The notes: generated from the letters alone by a model not told the origin. 64,000 nucleotides of DNA from Nematopogon swammerdamellus (GCA_946902875.1 OX336345.1:18693395-18757394); one strand, 5' to 3'; shown: positions 29,713 through 41,460, counted from the stretch's first letter. Numbers and translations are program-made.

Positions 29713-31715
29713 CAGGGTGTCCCAAAACTCGACGTCCAAACGAAAGGAGGTCATAGAGGAGGTCATTTCCAATCAGAATCACCCTATTTGTAGTTATCCA
29801 TTTCTCAGTCGTTTAGAAGTTATAGCTCTTTTTCTGGGTTTTTCTAATTACAACCCCAATTTTCGAATAAAAAATCGTAAAAAAAATTACATGTAACTTA
29901 GGTTCATTAAATTTTTTGGGGTTTTATTGCAATTAGTGTAGCTTTGTGAAAACATTTGTTTTATAACATTTTCTTTCTTATTCCAATAGTAAAGCCTATT
30001 TCAATTAGAATTTTTCATTAATTCATCAATGAAGCCTTGACTTTGATTGAAGTTTACTTTAAAAAAATGTACTACAGGAAAGTGAACCTGCTTTGCAAAA
30101 ACATGTACAGTTCATACGGATTCCAGAAAGGTACAATTCATTAGATTCATTACCATAAAACTTAATCTTTAAGAGGAAGATATGAATGAAACAACTAATC
30201 CGGTCTAACAAATTTAAAAGCGTTAGGTACTTTCTTAGAAGAGAACAATGGAGGGCCTCTCCGTTGAACCCGTGAAAACAATGGGACCGGTCGCCAACAT
30301 GTTTCACCTACCCCCTCCCCTCCCCTCCCACGCCTTTAAGCCGTTCATCTGCGCCTGACCCACTCTTTCAGTTTAAGTGACTCGCTAGCTTCTTGTAACA
30401 TCGTCGTTCCGCTATTCTATCATATTTTGTGTATGCGAATACATGATATTGTATCTCTCTTTTATGGACGGATTGATACAAAAACGTGACCTGCCTGAAC
30501 GGCGCAGTGCGGCGGACTGAGTGCTCGCGAAAGAGTGTGTGCCGAATGCTCACAAATAGCGCGCCTCAAGTCGGTGCGTTGTATGCCACTTCCCGATACT
30601 TTTTAATTCGTTGGGATCGACGGCGAAGAAGAAGTGCTCGACGTGCTCCACCTACTCGATGGGTACCAGGAATTTCACCTTGAACGTGTGCGTTGTGTAC
30701 ATTTATGAACACTCTATGATCGGGATAGCGTTCGCGTTCCGGGTACCAATCGCAGTATTCCCTCGCAGCATTACGAGCGTTGTCGTCACATAAACCGTAA
30801 ATAAAATGCATTTCTGCATATTCACGGGGCGTGTAGGCTGCCATCTCTACGCAGTTTTCAGTTCAATTCCAAATCACAAGCGCAGGTTAAACACACAGGA
30901 TAGGGATCAAAGTTCGTAAAGAATAGCCAAATCGTATGTAAAGAAAGAAAAAGAAAACAGAATAGCGGAACGGCGATGTTACAAGCAGCTAGCGAGTCAC
31001 TGAAACTGAAAGAGTGGGTCAGGCGCAGATAGGTGATGAATGGCTTAAAGGCGTGGGAGGGGAGGGGCGGGGGTAGGTGAAACATGTTGGCGACCGGTCC
31101 CATTGTTTTCACGGGTTCAACGGAGAGGCCCTCCATTGTTCTCTTCTAAGAAAGTACCTAACGCTCCTTACCCTTAACCCCACCTTATAAGTTACTCTAT
31201 GCTAACGCTTTTAAATTTGTTAGACTGGATTAGTTGTTTCATTCATATCTTCCTCTTAAAGATTAAGTTTTATGGTAATGAATCTAATGAATTGTACCTT
31301 TCTGGAATCCGTATGAACTGTACATGTTTTTGCAAAGCAGGTTCACTTTCCTGTAGTACATTTTTTTAAAGTAAACTTCAATCAAAGTCAAGGCTTCATT
31401 GATGAATTACTGAAAAATTCTAATTGAAATAGGCTTTACTATTGGAATAAGAAAGAAAATGTTATAAAACAATTTTTTTTACAAAGCTACACTAATTGCA
31501 ATAAAACCCCAAAAAATTAAATGAACCTAAGTTACATGTAATTTTTTTTATGATTTTTTATTAGAAAATTGGGGTTGAAATGATAAAAACTCAGAAAAAG
31601 AGCTATAACTTCTAAACGACTGAGAAATGGATAACTACAAATAGGGTGATTCTGATTGGAAATGACCTCCTCTATGACCTCCTTTCGTTTGGACGTCGAG
31701 TTTTGGGACACCCTG
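29713..31715. mobile_element. Fold-back DNA transposon with TIRs of about 0.7 kb
   Basis: Ends are CAGGGTGTCCCAAAACTCG and its reverse complement. Flanking TATA at 29709-29712 and 31716-31719 fits a TA or TATA target duplication. The left arm is about 29713-30418 and the right arm about 30959-31715. The right arm has about 43 bp extra near 31165 bounded by 'taacgct' repeats. The interior of about 540 bp holds a short transposase-like frame on the minus strand. A TA target and a DUF4817-type domain suggest a Tc1/mariner-related origin, but the superfamily is not settled. Confidence 0.85.
30566..30844 (-). CDS. DUF4817-like helix-turn-helix protein, transposase N-terminal remnant
   Basis: Encodes 92 residues. 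The first 50 or so (MAAYTPREYAEMHFIYGLCD, then NARNAAREYCDWYPERERYP and DHRVFINVHN) follow the pattern I recall for the insect DUF4817 helix-turn-helix: a Y-T-x-x-E-Y-A-x-M-H-F-x-Y-G start, an R-x-A-x-R-x-Y-x-x-x-Y-P middle and a P-D-H-R-x-F end. Such domains stand at the N-terminus of transposase-like proteins in insects and probably bind element ends. The later part is Arg-rich and stops at 92 residues, with no DDE/D catalytic part, so the protein cannot be a working transposase. Its position between the two long inverted arms ties it to this element. Family assignment is from recall. Confidence 0.65.
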   Translation of the reverse strand: MAAYTPREYAEMHFIYGLCDDNARNAAREYCDWYPERERYPDHRVFINVHNAHVQGEIPGTHRVGGARRALLLRRRSQRIKKYREVAYNAPT

Positions 31716-31719
31716 TATA

Positions 31720-32205
31720 GACGTACGTTATACGGTCGTAGAAACTTCACTTTATTTGGAATTACATACTTATATGTATAGATTGCAGGTAATTTCCAGT
31801 TCAAGTAGAATTCCATATAAAAACAAAGCAAAAAATAAAACCACAAAAACTATATTCAACCGAACGCAAAGGTCACCAGAGTCAGGTCTGAAAAAAATGT
31901 TGACTAAGTACATCTAAGTACGAACATAATAATTGTGTAAACATCTATTATTACGAAACCTTGATAAGTGGCCCGAGTCTCCGGCGCGGCGTGTTGTGCA
32001 GACAAAGTCACCGAAGACAAGGCACGAAGCACGTTACGTAAAACATTGTTGGCTAGTGTTCTACTCGTTTGAAGTACTGAGTATTGTCTGTGTAGGTACC
32101 GAGCTGAGCTTCCATTCCACTCACTAGAGACAAGGCCAGGCCATCATGGAGTTATATTATTATAACGCCTTTGCAGTGATATTTCGCCTTTCCTTTTATT
32201 CTTTA
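31720..32205. other. Unassigned DNA
   Basis: AT-rich flank of the fold-back element; no feature recognised. Confidence 0.4.
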
Positions 32206-32542
32206 CTAGCGTTTGCCCGCGGCGGGCGTAGCTCGCGTGAAATTCGTATTTAAAAGGTAGAAAGTAAGTGAGCCCGCTACCGTACCTTTATTTCGGCGCG
32301 CGGAACAAATATGTTTGTATGACAGAATTCTTTGTCTCGTATAGGTAAATGTGCTTGTACTAAGTTTCATCAAATTCGGATGATCGGTTTAAGAGTTATG
32401 GAGGAACATACATAAATACAGAAAAGATTTCTAAAAATCATCAATTTAGTTTTAGTATCATACATACATACATAGAGTCTACAAACTCAGTATCTTACTC
32501 CATGATGACCATCCCTTACAGATTTATTATTAGTATTGATTG
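32206..32542 (-). mobile_element. Helitron-like family 2, intact CTAG end
   Basis: Plus strand starts 'actagcgtttgcccgcggcg', so on the minus strand it ends CTAG followed by T. The body holds 'catcaaattcggatgatcgg', 'gatttctaaaaatcatcaat' and 'atgaccatcccttacagatt'. Confidence 0.7.
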
Positions 32543-33294
32543 ATTGATGATTAATCATTCGTATGGGTAGTACACTAACATATAAAGTTATTAGTCCCCC
32601 CGTATATTATTTCTCTATGACTAAACTTCATTTTGTCATATTTTTGTTTTACAATCCGGTTCGATTACGTCAAGAAACTTAGAAGAATTTTCTTTTTTAA
32701 CGTTTTTTATTACAATACCTTGTGACTACATAGCTACATTATAGACACCGGTTACAGAGTTAAAAAATACAGCTTGAGAACTAGAATAACTAAAATAGTT
32801 TCAGTTGAAAATTATACCCACATAAAATCGAAAGTAAAAGTAAAAATAAATCAGATTTTGTATGAAATAATGTGAATTCGATCAACGTCACGCCTGTTTT
32901 CCAATAGGTAGTCAGACACAACGGATCTCCACGTGCCACGGTCCCGATTCCTGAAACACCTCCGCGCCGCCCCTTCCACACTCTTGTGTTCTACATACTC
33001 GCCGCATTTGAGCGCGTCATACATTTTAAATCGTATAGGACCTTTTAGAATTGGTCAGTTGTAGCATGATAGTAATGAATGATAGTGTTCGAGTTGGTGG
33101 ATCAAGGACAAACGGACAAGGGCGTAGGACAAAAATAGCCTAGTCCTAAAAGTGATCTACATCGATTTGAAATTAAAACACGTTTAGTAAAGTAAGGTAA
33201 GATAGATTGACAAGCCATTGATATTATAAAATAACAATAAAATAACATAACACAACAATTGTATTGTAAAATACAATAACAGTCGGGACTAGGT
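32543..33294. other. Unassigned DNA
   Basis: No gene or repeat recognised. Confidence 0.4.
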
Positions 33295-33510
33295 TTTTTT
33301 TATTAAAAGCGCGACATGTGGCACCAAACGCCCCATGGGGCGCATAAGGTGTTTAACGACGCCCATGGATATTCGGTCGTAGGCGGTTGCGAATGCCATG
33401 TCGGCCTGACAGGTTTCTATCCACGCCACTCGTGAAGGACCCGAGACTGGGGGGAAATAAGTATGTGTTCAGGGAGAGCATTCCAGAGTTTGCCGGTTCT
33501 CTAGATAAGT
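33295..33510 (-). mobile_element. LINE C-terminal fragment
   Basis: 'gcgacatgtggcaccaaacg', 'cgcataaggtgtttaacgac', 'gttgcgaatgccatgtcggc' and 'cagggagagcattccagagt' parallel 42795-42990. Confidence 0.65.
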
Positions 33511-34119
33511 TTATAAGAAGGAGAGGTTTGTTATAATATCAAATTGCACAAGACCAATGAAAAAAAAAATTTCACGCTGGATGGCCTTCTAGCTGCTGCA
33601 TCCACCAGCTAGATCGCCTTGATTGATTTAAATACAGGAATATAGAAACTTACGGGGTCGTCGTCGGGAAGAAAATCAACATCCATGATGCCACAACTGC
33701 CACAAAGGTGATGTTATGAAAATGACCAACCATACTAAACACCCTAATGACAACATAGTCCTAAATGTAGATGAATTCTACTAACTAACTTCAATGTTCT
33801 ATTTTAATATACTACTGCGACACTGTTCAAGAATATATTTGACGATCAATAAAGCTGGTAACGTGGTCAGTAGTGCTTGTATGTAACATTTGCAGTGCTT
33901 GATAGATATCTATAAAACACATAACTGCTTCACACATACATACAGAAAACACAAATTTGGAAAGCCATCCTCATCTATAATGGTATTTCTTCCAGTTCGC
34001 ACTTGAATGTTTCACCCGTACATATAGTAGCAAGAGATTTGTTAGAACCTGGCTAACCTTTGGATGATCCAGACGTGTATGTGGCAAAATAAGTTGGTAG
34101 TAAGCAATTCAATCCCGTC
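33511..34119. other. Unassigned DNA
   Basis: Contains 'ctggatggccttctagctgc' facing a weak mirrored block near 33600. Nothing else seen. Confidence 0.4.
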
Positions 34120-34420
34120 CTATATCCTCAGCACTCTTCGCGGAGAGAGACTCAGCGCCATTTTGTTGTTGACATTGGGCTTTTGAGAACCCATCGGTTC
34201 ACCGCTCGCACCGCTAGGGTGTGGAACTGTCTTCCGGCGAGTGTGGTTCCCGAATCCTTTAACCTGGGTGTCTCTACAAACGTCGTCGTGTTAACAGACA
34301 AGATAGCCTAACAACAGTCCGCAAATCTGCTGGATTGGCGCCTAACTGAGCGTGTTTTCGCGAGGAGAGGTGATTTTGGCTCTGTCGACTGCACCATTGG
34401 CATAGCCAACCAAGCTGGTT
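34120..34420 (+). mobile_element. LINE C-terminal fragment (second family, best copy)
   Basis: 'cggttcaccgctcgcaccgc', 'tagggtgtggaactgtcttc' and 'cggcgagtgtggttcccgaa' give a peptide like RVWNCLPASVVPESFNLGV, the usual end of Jockey/CR1-group LINE polymerases. Related pieces: 18598-18730 (-) and 23340-23590 (+). Confidence 0.65.
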
Positions 34421-35589
34421 TACATAAAAAATTCTCCGGTAGAAGCAAGATATTGCTTTGCCGATTTTAACATTGCCAACTATCCCAAGATCTTGCCGCG
34501 TCCTCGCCGCAATAATTTGCGCAAGATTCATGGCATCGACCCTCAGCCGTCATCTGTGCCTAACGATGCCCTTTTAATAAAGGCTCGCCATCGCACCCTT
34601 CTGATTAGCCCCTGCCTGCCCATGAAGACTTCAAACAATTCCAGTGGACGTACGACCTTCATACGATTTGCGTAATCCGACTTTAGAAAGCATCAGGCCG
34701 TCTAAACTTTGGTGGCCTCGATGGTGAACCAGTCCTTTAATTTTGCCCGTACGCTTGATAACTTTCAGTTTATAGACCTATATTCTTCGATTTCCGTCTA
34801 CGCCTATATTATATAGCAGTCATCCGACGGTAGAAATTCCGCGTGCTCTAAAATCAGTACGTTTAAACTTTAATGCCCCACAACTTTGCCGACTAATAAT
34901 CTAGCTCTTCAGGTTGCCAATATGCGTCAAAACCGATGGTCAAAACTGGATAGACCAATTTTTGGCTCGTGGGCTTGGTTCTGTATTTGCTGACTGAGGT
35001 CGAGAAATATGGTTATAACGACACGCAATGCCCGATATGTTTAAGTCATTGAACTAGTTTAACTGCTTCAAGAAATACTTTGTAAATGATAATGATTTTT
35101 AAAATATGGCAAGATTCTTCCAATCATAATCATGATCAAAAATTTTTAATTTGTCCTAATATTGGTTTACATTTTATGCCGTGTATCACGGTTGTGTCAG
35201 CTAACTTAGTCTAGAAAGAGCTCCTATGTACCCGATTATAAGAGTGATCTAAATCATCTTGAGCAGTGATGCCACATGTCGCACCACCTCTAAAAGACGT
35301 CGGTATTGTGTCAATAACGCGACCGCAAATTTCACGCAGAAAACTTTCGTCGCTGCCGTCACGTTAGTTGACAAAACAAACCGAAAATGCCATCCGGCCT
35401 CCTCGGCCTCCAGCGCCATGTACCAGATGTTCATTCTTAGGCCTCTGCCAGCCGAAACTCGGGGCAGGTAAGGCCGGAATGTGAGGTCACTGGCTCAAAA
35501 AATTTAGTGTGTGTATGTGTCCGCATAAAATACATAAATATTCGAAGGACCAGGCATATAGCCAAAATATAACAAAATAAAGGATGGAG
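34421..35589. other. Unassigned DNA left of the BEL element
   Basis: Some stretches keep short open frames, but no motif is recognisable. Confidence 0.4.
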
Positions 35590-36082
35590 TATCACTCACG
35601 TCTGAAGGATTTTCTACGCCGCCGCCGACTGGGAACTGCAGGCTCCTGGATATGGGTCTCCTCCTCCGGGACTCGACCGCGATTTGCCTAATGGGGGGCC
35701 CCTCGCACTACACTGTTCTCCAGACTCGTAAACGTAAGCAGCACTCCTTCGACAACAACTCCGTAGAAATAGTTCAATATTCAATTAAATTAAAACCGCC
35801 CGCGAATGTAGCTGAAGAGTGACGTCGCGCCCGCCCGCGCACGCCCAAGGTCAAACTCCAACTGTCGAGCTTGTGCAACGTCACGGATGCCGCTGGCGTG
35901 GCAGCGTCATCAATCCTCTGCAGATCCGTCTCTCTCCTTCATGTCCGTCATATCCAATGTCAGAAGGAGAGGAGAATATACATACATAAGCAATAAATAA
36001 TGCGTGTTTGTGTACTTATGTATGAACCGCGAGTTTTAATGCGCGAATTGGGATGGCAGGAACAAACACTGAATATTAAACA
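35590..36082 (-). repeat. Candidate 3' LTR of the BEL/Pao element
   Basis: On the minus strand it would start TGTTTAATATTCAGTGTTTG immediately after a G-rich polypurine tract. The far end is not fixed; 35590 is an estimate. No second copy was found upstream of the coding region, so the LTR call rests on the TG start, the purine tract and the position. Confidence 0.45.
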
Positions 36083-36105
36083 TCCCCCCGCCCGAGAAAG
36101 GGTGA
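36083..36105 (-). other. Polypurine tract of the BEL/Pao element
   Basis: The minus strand reads 'ccctttctcgggcgggggga' directly before the TG of the candidate LTR. This is the expected place for the plus-strand DNA primer. Confidence 0.5.
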
Positions 36106-36225
36106 AAACCCTTTATCAATTAAAGATATAACTTAAAATAAACCGCAAAAAAACCAACACCAAAATAAAACAAAATAATAAACAAAATTAATCCTAACCG
36201 CTAAAACTAATTTTAAAGACTCTAT

Positions 36226-39200
36226 TTAGGTGTTTACAGGCAGTCTACAAATTTTGACTACCGGCCTAGTTAGCTCCCCTTGGGGAGTTCTAATCACGAC
36301 AACTCTCACTACGCCATCTTTGCCAGGCAAGAGTTGAAGGATTCTACCTCTCTTCCACTGTAGAGGTGACATTCCGTCCTCCTTTATTAAAATTAAATCG
36401 CCAACTCTAGGTGGATCGGTTGTATTAAACCATTTGTTCCGCATTTGCAGCGTATGTAAATATTGATTTTGCCAGACCTTCCAAAACCGTTGTGTTATGG
36501 ATTGAAGGAGTTCAAATCTACTCAACCTATTTTTGTTTATGTTCTCCCACTCATACTCCGGGACAGCCAATAGGGGTCGGCCGACCAAGAGGTGAGCTGG
36601 AGTCAGAGTCTCGAACTCCGCAGGTTCCGATGAAATTGGACACAACGGTCGGGAGTTCAGCACAGCTTCGATCCGCGTAAACACTGTGGTGAGCTCCTCA
36701 AAGGTGAGAACCTGTTCCCCTATAACACGTTTGAGCAGCGTTTTCGCGGATTTTACCGCCGCTTCAAACAAGCCGCCAAAATGAGGTCCGCCAGGCGGGT
36801 TGAAGTGCCAAACTATACCGCGTAGGGACACTTCTGCGCCAATGGCATCCTGCACCGCTTTATCTCTTAAAAATCTTTGGACCTCATTAAGGTGGCGGTT
36901 ACTACCGACGTAGTTGGTTCCGCAATCCGATCGCACGAAACTAGGTAAGCCGCGCCGAGACACAAATCTAGTAAGGGCCGAGAGGAACCCTTCGGTCGAC
37001 AGGTCGCTAACCACTTCCAGATGGACCGCCTTCGACGCCAAGCACACAAAAACACAAAGGTATGCCTTTAACACCTTAGCGTTTCTGATGCCTGATGTCT
37101 TGATCGAGAAGGGGCCAGCATAGTCTGTTGCCACAGACTGAAAGGTGCCACCGGGAGTTACTCTATCCGCAGGTAAATCACTCATTTTTGGTTCATCTGG
37201 CTTTGCCCGGAGGCGAAAGCATCGAATACATTTGTAAATGCGACTCCTAATTAACTGCCGCGCCGAAAGAATCCAGTAATGCTGCTGGAGTATCGCCTGT
37301 AATGCAGTAGGACCTGCGTGACAGTGTGCCACATGATGGTGGTCCACTATCAACTCCGTTAGGTGGCTGCGCTTTGGCAGGAGCACTGGATGTTTGGCCG
37401 CGTAGGTAAGATTGGAGTGTCCTAACCGCCCGCCTACTCTCAGTATACCGTCGCAGTCTATAAAAGGCATGAGGCGCCTGGTAAGTACGCTACAAGTTTT
37501 CTTTTCTTTTATGAGTGCCATATCAGAGCAGAATTCCTCATACTGGACTATTTTTATCCAGGTTATGAGCGCATTTTTGCGCTCTACCGCTGAAACCGGC
37601 CCAAGGAGTTTGTTTTTTGGATGCCGCAGGTTGTAAACAAATCTGCAGCAGTAGGCCGTCACCGCTTGTAATTTTGTTAGGGTACTACAACGTAAGAGAA
37701 GAGACAAGTCCTTGACATCACAAGCGTGAACTGCGACTGGCTGCTTTTTCAAGCCTGGCAAATTATCCGCGGGCACAGTAGGTGCCATATCGCCAGGCCA
37801 CGAGTCCCGTGGCTCCGCTAGCCACGAGGGTCCCCACCACAGTTCGTGTGTCAATATTTCAGAAGCGAGACAACCTCGACTAGCTACGTCCGCAGGGTTC
37901 TGTGCAGTGGGCACGTGTCGCCATTCGATAGCGACTCCGCAATTAGTGATTTGCGACACTCTATTGCCCTCAAATGTTTGCAAAATATGAGGCGGTGTCT
38001 TAAGCCAGCACAACACAATCGTGCTGTCCGACCAACAGACGATTTCCGCGATATTAATCGCGTTCCGAAATGAGTTGACAACATAACATATGAGTCTAGT
38101 TAGGAGCGCCGCGCCGCTCAACTCCATTTTAGGTATGGTTAATTTTGATTTTAATGGCGCCACGCGAGATTTCCCCATGATCAGTGATGTTAACACCGCA
38201 CCGTTAACATCCACTGCCCTCAAATACACTGCGGCACCGTATCCCAATTCAGACCCGTCTGAGAACCCATGCAACGAATAATGAGTTTCGTCATCCAGTA
38301 AGACCCACCGCTTTAGTTTTAATTCACATATGTGTGGAAGTTCATGGAGAATATTTTCCCACTCACGAGCTATATCTGCCGTGGGTGCTTCATCCCACGA
38401 TGTTTGCTGTGACCACATTTTCTGCATTAGAACCTTAGCTTGAAATAGCACTGGTGCTAACCAACCCAATGGATCAAAGGTCCTAGCTATGGTTGATAAG
38501 ACCGCTCTTTTTGTACAACCTTTGTTCTCCGGCGCAGAAAACTTGTAGGTGAAGTGGTCACTCGCAGGGTCCCACTGGATACCTAATAATTTTACGAAGC
38601 TCGGACCGTCTGAAGGATCGAACTCGTGTGGCACCTCCCGGTATTCGACTGGGATGTCCGAGAGTAGCTCAGGCACGTTCGCTGCCCATTTCCTCAACTC
38701 AAAGCCCCCGCGTTGCAGCAACCCGATTAGCTCACGCTTGAGCTCGCGAGCATCTTCAAACGACCCCGCACCAGTCACGACGTCGTCCATATAGACCGAG
38801 GAGCGTAGCACGCGCGCCGCGAGCGGGTAAGCCGTCTCGTGATCCTCGGCTAGCTGCTGTAGCGCTCTAATGGCCACATACGGGCTCGACTTGAGGCCGT
38901 ACGTATTTGTGTTCAATTGGAACAGCTGAAGTGGCTCATCCGGAGCTTCCCGCCAAAATATAAGTTGTAGGTATCTATCATCCGGATGAATTAATACTTG
39001 ACGGAACATCATGCGGATGTCCGTCACGAATACAACTTTGTGAAGTCTAAACTGACAGATTATGTCTACTATCTCCGTATATAATTTTGGACCCGCGTGT
39101 AGACAATCATTGACCGAGTAACCGCTAGTTGTTTTGCAACTTCCATCAAAAACTACTCGAATCTTACCGTTAGGATCCGAGGATTTAAAAATTCCATGAT

Positions 39201-41460
39201 GTGGAATTATGTAGTGCTCTTTAAGCGCTACTTCTTCCGCCCGCAAGTCGCACCGAGTCATGTGCCCTAAGTCCATGTACTCCCGCATGAATGCCACATA
39301 TTTTTCTCTAAACAACTCTTGGGACATTAGTCGTCTTTCCATGGCGTAAAATCTCCGCAGCGCCACAGACCGAGAGTCACCTAATTGTGGTCTATCCTTT
39401 TTCAAAGGTAATCGCACGACATAACGACCCGCGTCGTTCCGTGCGTGAGTTTCCCGAAAGAGTGTTTCACATTCAACATCTTCTGGCGCTTCCACCTTGG
39501 TGAGAGGAACATCTTCGGCTCTCCAAAAATTCTCTAAGATTGAATCTAAGGTAGGGAGAGCCGAGACAGCGTGTAGGGATTCCGCAACCGCGATTGTAGC
39601 GCCCGCGCGCTTCTCTGGTCTCCTGCCCCCGCCCGCGCAGGAAACAGGACCCATTAATATATAACCGAATATTGTGGGAACTGCATAAGGCATGCTCCGC
39701 TCCCTATTCACGATAGAACCACCAGTCAAAATCTCTCCCAGGATATCCGCACCTAGAAGAATGTCGATTTTGCTGCTAAGGAAAAACTCCGCATCCGCCA
39801 GATGGAGATCCTGATACACAAACCGCAAGGACTCCGGTAAGGAAAACGAGGGTAGGTTCCCTGTTATTTTTGTCAACACAATGCCGCTTGTTGACACCGC
39901 AGGTGAGTCAGCATGGGAGGGTCGAATGACCAAGTTGACGATCCCCTTGGCCCGTCCCATACCTTCTCCACCTATACCGCTTATTTGAATATTTACATCA
40001 GACCGTGGCAAGCCTAATCGCTGTACCAGTTCGCTTGTAGCGAATGATACCTGACTACCACCGTCCATGAGTGCTCGAGCACTCTTAAAACTGCCAAATT
40101 TATCTCGAACCTGCACTATAGCTGTACCCAATAATACCGTTCCGCGTGTATTATTAGAAGCAGCATTCAGTGCGTTAGCTGGGACCGACAAATTTGAAGC
40201 ATCTGTACTGCCACCCGAGGTGTTGTTCGCAGCAGATCCCTCGGATCGTGGTGGCGGCACCGGTCTAGATCCCCGTGGCCCATCACTCGACCGATCAGTC
40301 TTGGTACTGTCAAAGTGCAGCAATGTGCTATGCTTGGGTGAGGAGCACACGACGCACTTGGAATTGGACCGGCAGTCGGCGATGGCGTGATGTTGGAGGC
40401 AACGAAAACACAATTGTTTGTCCACCACGATATCCTTCCGCTTTCGAGGGTCTAACCCTAGAAATTTATAGCATCTGTTCACTGAGTGATTTTCACCGCA
40501 GTGATCGCACTTATTTTGATTCACCGAGGTCTGATGTGATTTAGGTTTCGCTGGGATATTACCTCGTGAACCCTTGTTATCTTGTGGTTCCGTTCTGGTG
40601 GAGCCCGCGCTCCTATCCACGGCCGGCAAAGCGGTCTCGAGGATCCTACATTCAGTTTGTAAGAATTCCGTAAATTCTTCGAAAGTAGGTATCCTGTCGT
40701 GGACTCGGGTTTCAAATCGATCCCGAAGAACGGCGTCTACCTTCTGTAGGTTAATGAAAACCAGCAGGTATGACCATTCATTTACTGGAAAATCTAATTT
40801 TTTAAGTGCCTTAGTGTTTTCCAGCAGTGTATTCAAGAATATCCGCAATGAGTCGAAGTTTCGACTAACCTTTGTTACCGCCAAAAGGTTACTGAGCAGT
40901 TTATCCGCTAAGGCCCGCTTATTGTCATATCGGGTTTTCAAAAGATCCCACGCGATCGTGTAACTGTCACCGATAATTGACAGGTGCTGTACTAGTGTCT
41001 TGGCCTCATCGGATAAACATCCCATCAAATAATAAAATTTTTCAGTTTCCGAGAGGTTGGGATCGTTACCAACCAAAGAATTAAAAAGGTCCCGAAACGA
41101 GTAAAACTCTTCGATTTTCCCCGCGAATCTTGGTAGTTCTGCTTTAGGCAGCGCTATGTTTCGGCGTTGCTGTACAGGTTTCGTTTCGCGAGGTGGGTCC
41201 GCATGTGAAACAATTTCTTCATAAATTTGTTGAATCTTGTAATATTTATCTCGGTAACTTTCAAATTTTTGCCGCTCTCCGCCTTCGTTGAAACCTTCTT
41301 CCCCTGCCATTACGGTGCATATTTCTATATATATCGATGTAAGGCTTTCAAATGTCGACGCCAGATCCCTGTATCTAATCCTAAAGGCTGGCGCATTATC
41401 AACACTTGTCACGGTTAGCACTGCTTGATTTAGTATATTGTCAATGACATTCATTGACAT
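36226..41460 (-). CDS. BEL/Pao retrotransposon Gag-Pol polyprotein
   Basis: An uninterrupted 1744-residue frame. Order of parts: Gag-like region (about 1-300, DUF1759-like with LPRFAGKIEEFYSFRDLF at 109-126); two CCHC-type zinc knuckles (CDHCGENHSVNRC from 318; CFRCLQHHAIADC from 351) and a further Cys cluster at 369-372; aspartic protease (ALMDGGSQVSF, about 463; LLGADILGE, about 568); reverse transcriptase (IRVVFDGSC, about 767; VTDIRMMFRQV with Asp about 814; YMDD at 890-893); RNase H (HGFSDGSELGYG, about 1064; WSDST, about 1143); integrase (HHHVAHCHAG and CIRCF zinc finger, 1374-1414; Asp of TDYAGPF about 1446; RSDCGTN about 1512; Glu of GGLFEAAV about 1566); DUF5641-like end (DLILIKEDG, QWKRGRI). 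All catalytic residues I can check are present. It makes the virus-like-particle core, copies RNA to DNA and integrates it. The start is the first of two nearby Met codons at the 5' end of the frame. The intact frame suggests recent activity, yet no 5' LTR is visible. Confidence 0.95.
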   Translation of the reverse strand: MSMNVIDNILNQAVLTVTSVDNAPAFRIRYRDLASTFESLTSIYIEICTVMAGEEGFNEGGERQKFESYRDKYYKIQQIYEEIVSHADPPRETKPVQQRRNIALPKAELPRFAGKIEEFYSFRDLFNSLVGNDPNLSETEKFYYLMGCLSDEAKTLVQHLSIIGDSYTIAWDLLKTRYDNKRALADKLLSNLLAVTKVSRNFDSLRIFLNTLLENTKALKKLDFPVNEWSYLLVFINLQKVDAVLRDRFETRVHDRIPTFEEFTEFLQTECRILETALPAVDRSAGSTRTEPQDNKGSRGNIPAKPKSHQTSVNQNKCDHCGENHSVNRCYKFLGLDPRKRKDIVVDKQLCFRCLQHHAIADCRSNSKCVVCSSPKHSTLLHFDSTKTDRSSDGPRGSRPVPPPRSEGSAANNTSGGSTDASNLSVPANALNAASNNTRGTVLLGTAIVQVRDKFGSFKSARALMDGGSQVSFATSELVQRLGLPRSDVNIQISGIGGEGMGRAKGIVNLVIRPSHADSPAVSTSGIVLTKITGNLPSFSLPESLRFVYQDLHLADAEFFLSSKIDILLGADILGEILTGGSIVNRERSMPYAVPTIFGYILMGPVSCAGGGRRPEKRAGATIAVAESLHAVSALPTLDSILENFWRAEDVPLTKVEAPEDVECETLFRETHARNDAGRYVVRLPLKKDRPQLGDSRSVALRRFYAMERRLMSQELFREKYVAFMREYMDLGHMTRCDLRAEEVALKEHYIIPHHGIFKSSDPNGKIRVVFDGSCKTTSGYSVNDCLHAGPKLYTEIVDIICQFRLHKVVFVTDIRMMFRQVLIHPDDRYLQLIFWREAPDEPLQLFQLNTNTYGLKSSPYVAIRALQQLAEDHETAYPLAARVLRSSVYMDDVVTGAGSFEDARELKRELIGLLQRGGFELRKWAANVPELLSDIPVEYREVPHEFDPSDGPSFVKLLGIQWDPASDHFTYKFSAPENKGCTKRAVLSTIARTFDPLGWLAPVLFQAKVLMQKMWSQQTSWDEAPTADIAREWENILHELPHICELKLKRWVLLDDETHYSLHGFSDGSELGYGAAVYLRAVDVNGAVLTSLIMGKSRVAPLKSKLTIPKMELSGAALLTRLICYVVNSFRNAINIAEIVCWSDSTIVLCWLKTPPHILQTFEGNRVSQITNCGVAIEWRHVPTAQNPADVASRGCLASEILTHELWWGPSWLAEPRDSWPGDMAPTVPADNLPGLKKQPVAVHACDVKDLSLLLRCSTLTKLQAVTAYCCRFVYNLRHPKNKLLGPVSAVERKNALITWIKIVQYEEFCSDMALIKEKKTCSVLTRRLMPFIDCDGILRVGGRLGHSNLTYAAKHPVLLPKRSHLTELIVDHHHVAHCHAGPTALQAILQQHYWILSARQLIRSRIYKCIRCFRLRAKPDEPKMSDLPADRVTPGGTFQSVATDYAGPFSIKTSGIRNAKVLKAYLCVFVCLASKAVHLEVVSDLSTEGFLSALTRFVSRRGLPSFVRSDCGTNYVGSNRHLNEVQRFLRDKAVQDAIGAEVSLRGIVWHFNPPGGPHFGGLFEAAVKSAKTLLKRVIGEQVLTFEELTTVFTRIEAVLNSRPLCPISSEPAEFETLTPAHLLVGRPLLAVPEYEWENINKNRLSRFELLQSITQRFWKVWQNQYLHTLQMRNKWFNTTDPPRVGDLILIKEDGMSPLQWKRGRILQLLPGKDGVVRVVVIRTPQGELTRPVVKICRLPVNT

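Noticed and set aside
30858..31136. 92-residue minus-strand frame in the right arm
   Set aside because: Lies in the terminal inverted repeat; a near-identical counterpart sequence exists in the left arm; no protein family.
36492..40963. Plus-strand frames opposite the BEL coding region
   Set aside because: Antisense shadows of the 1744-residue frame with no family resemblance.
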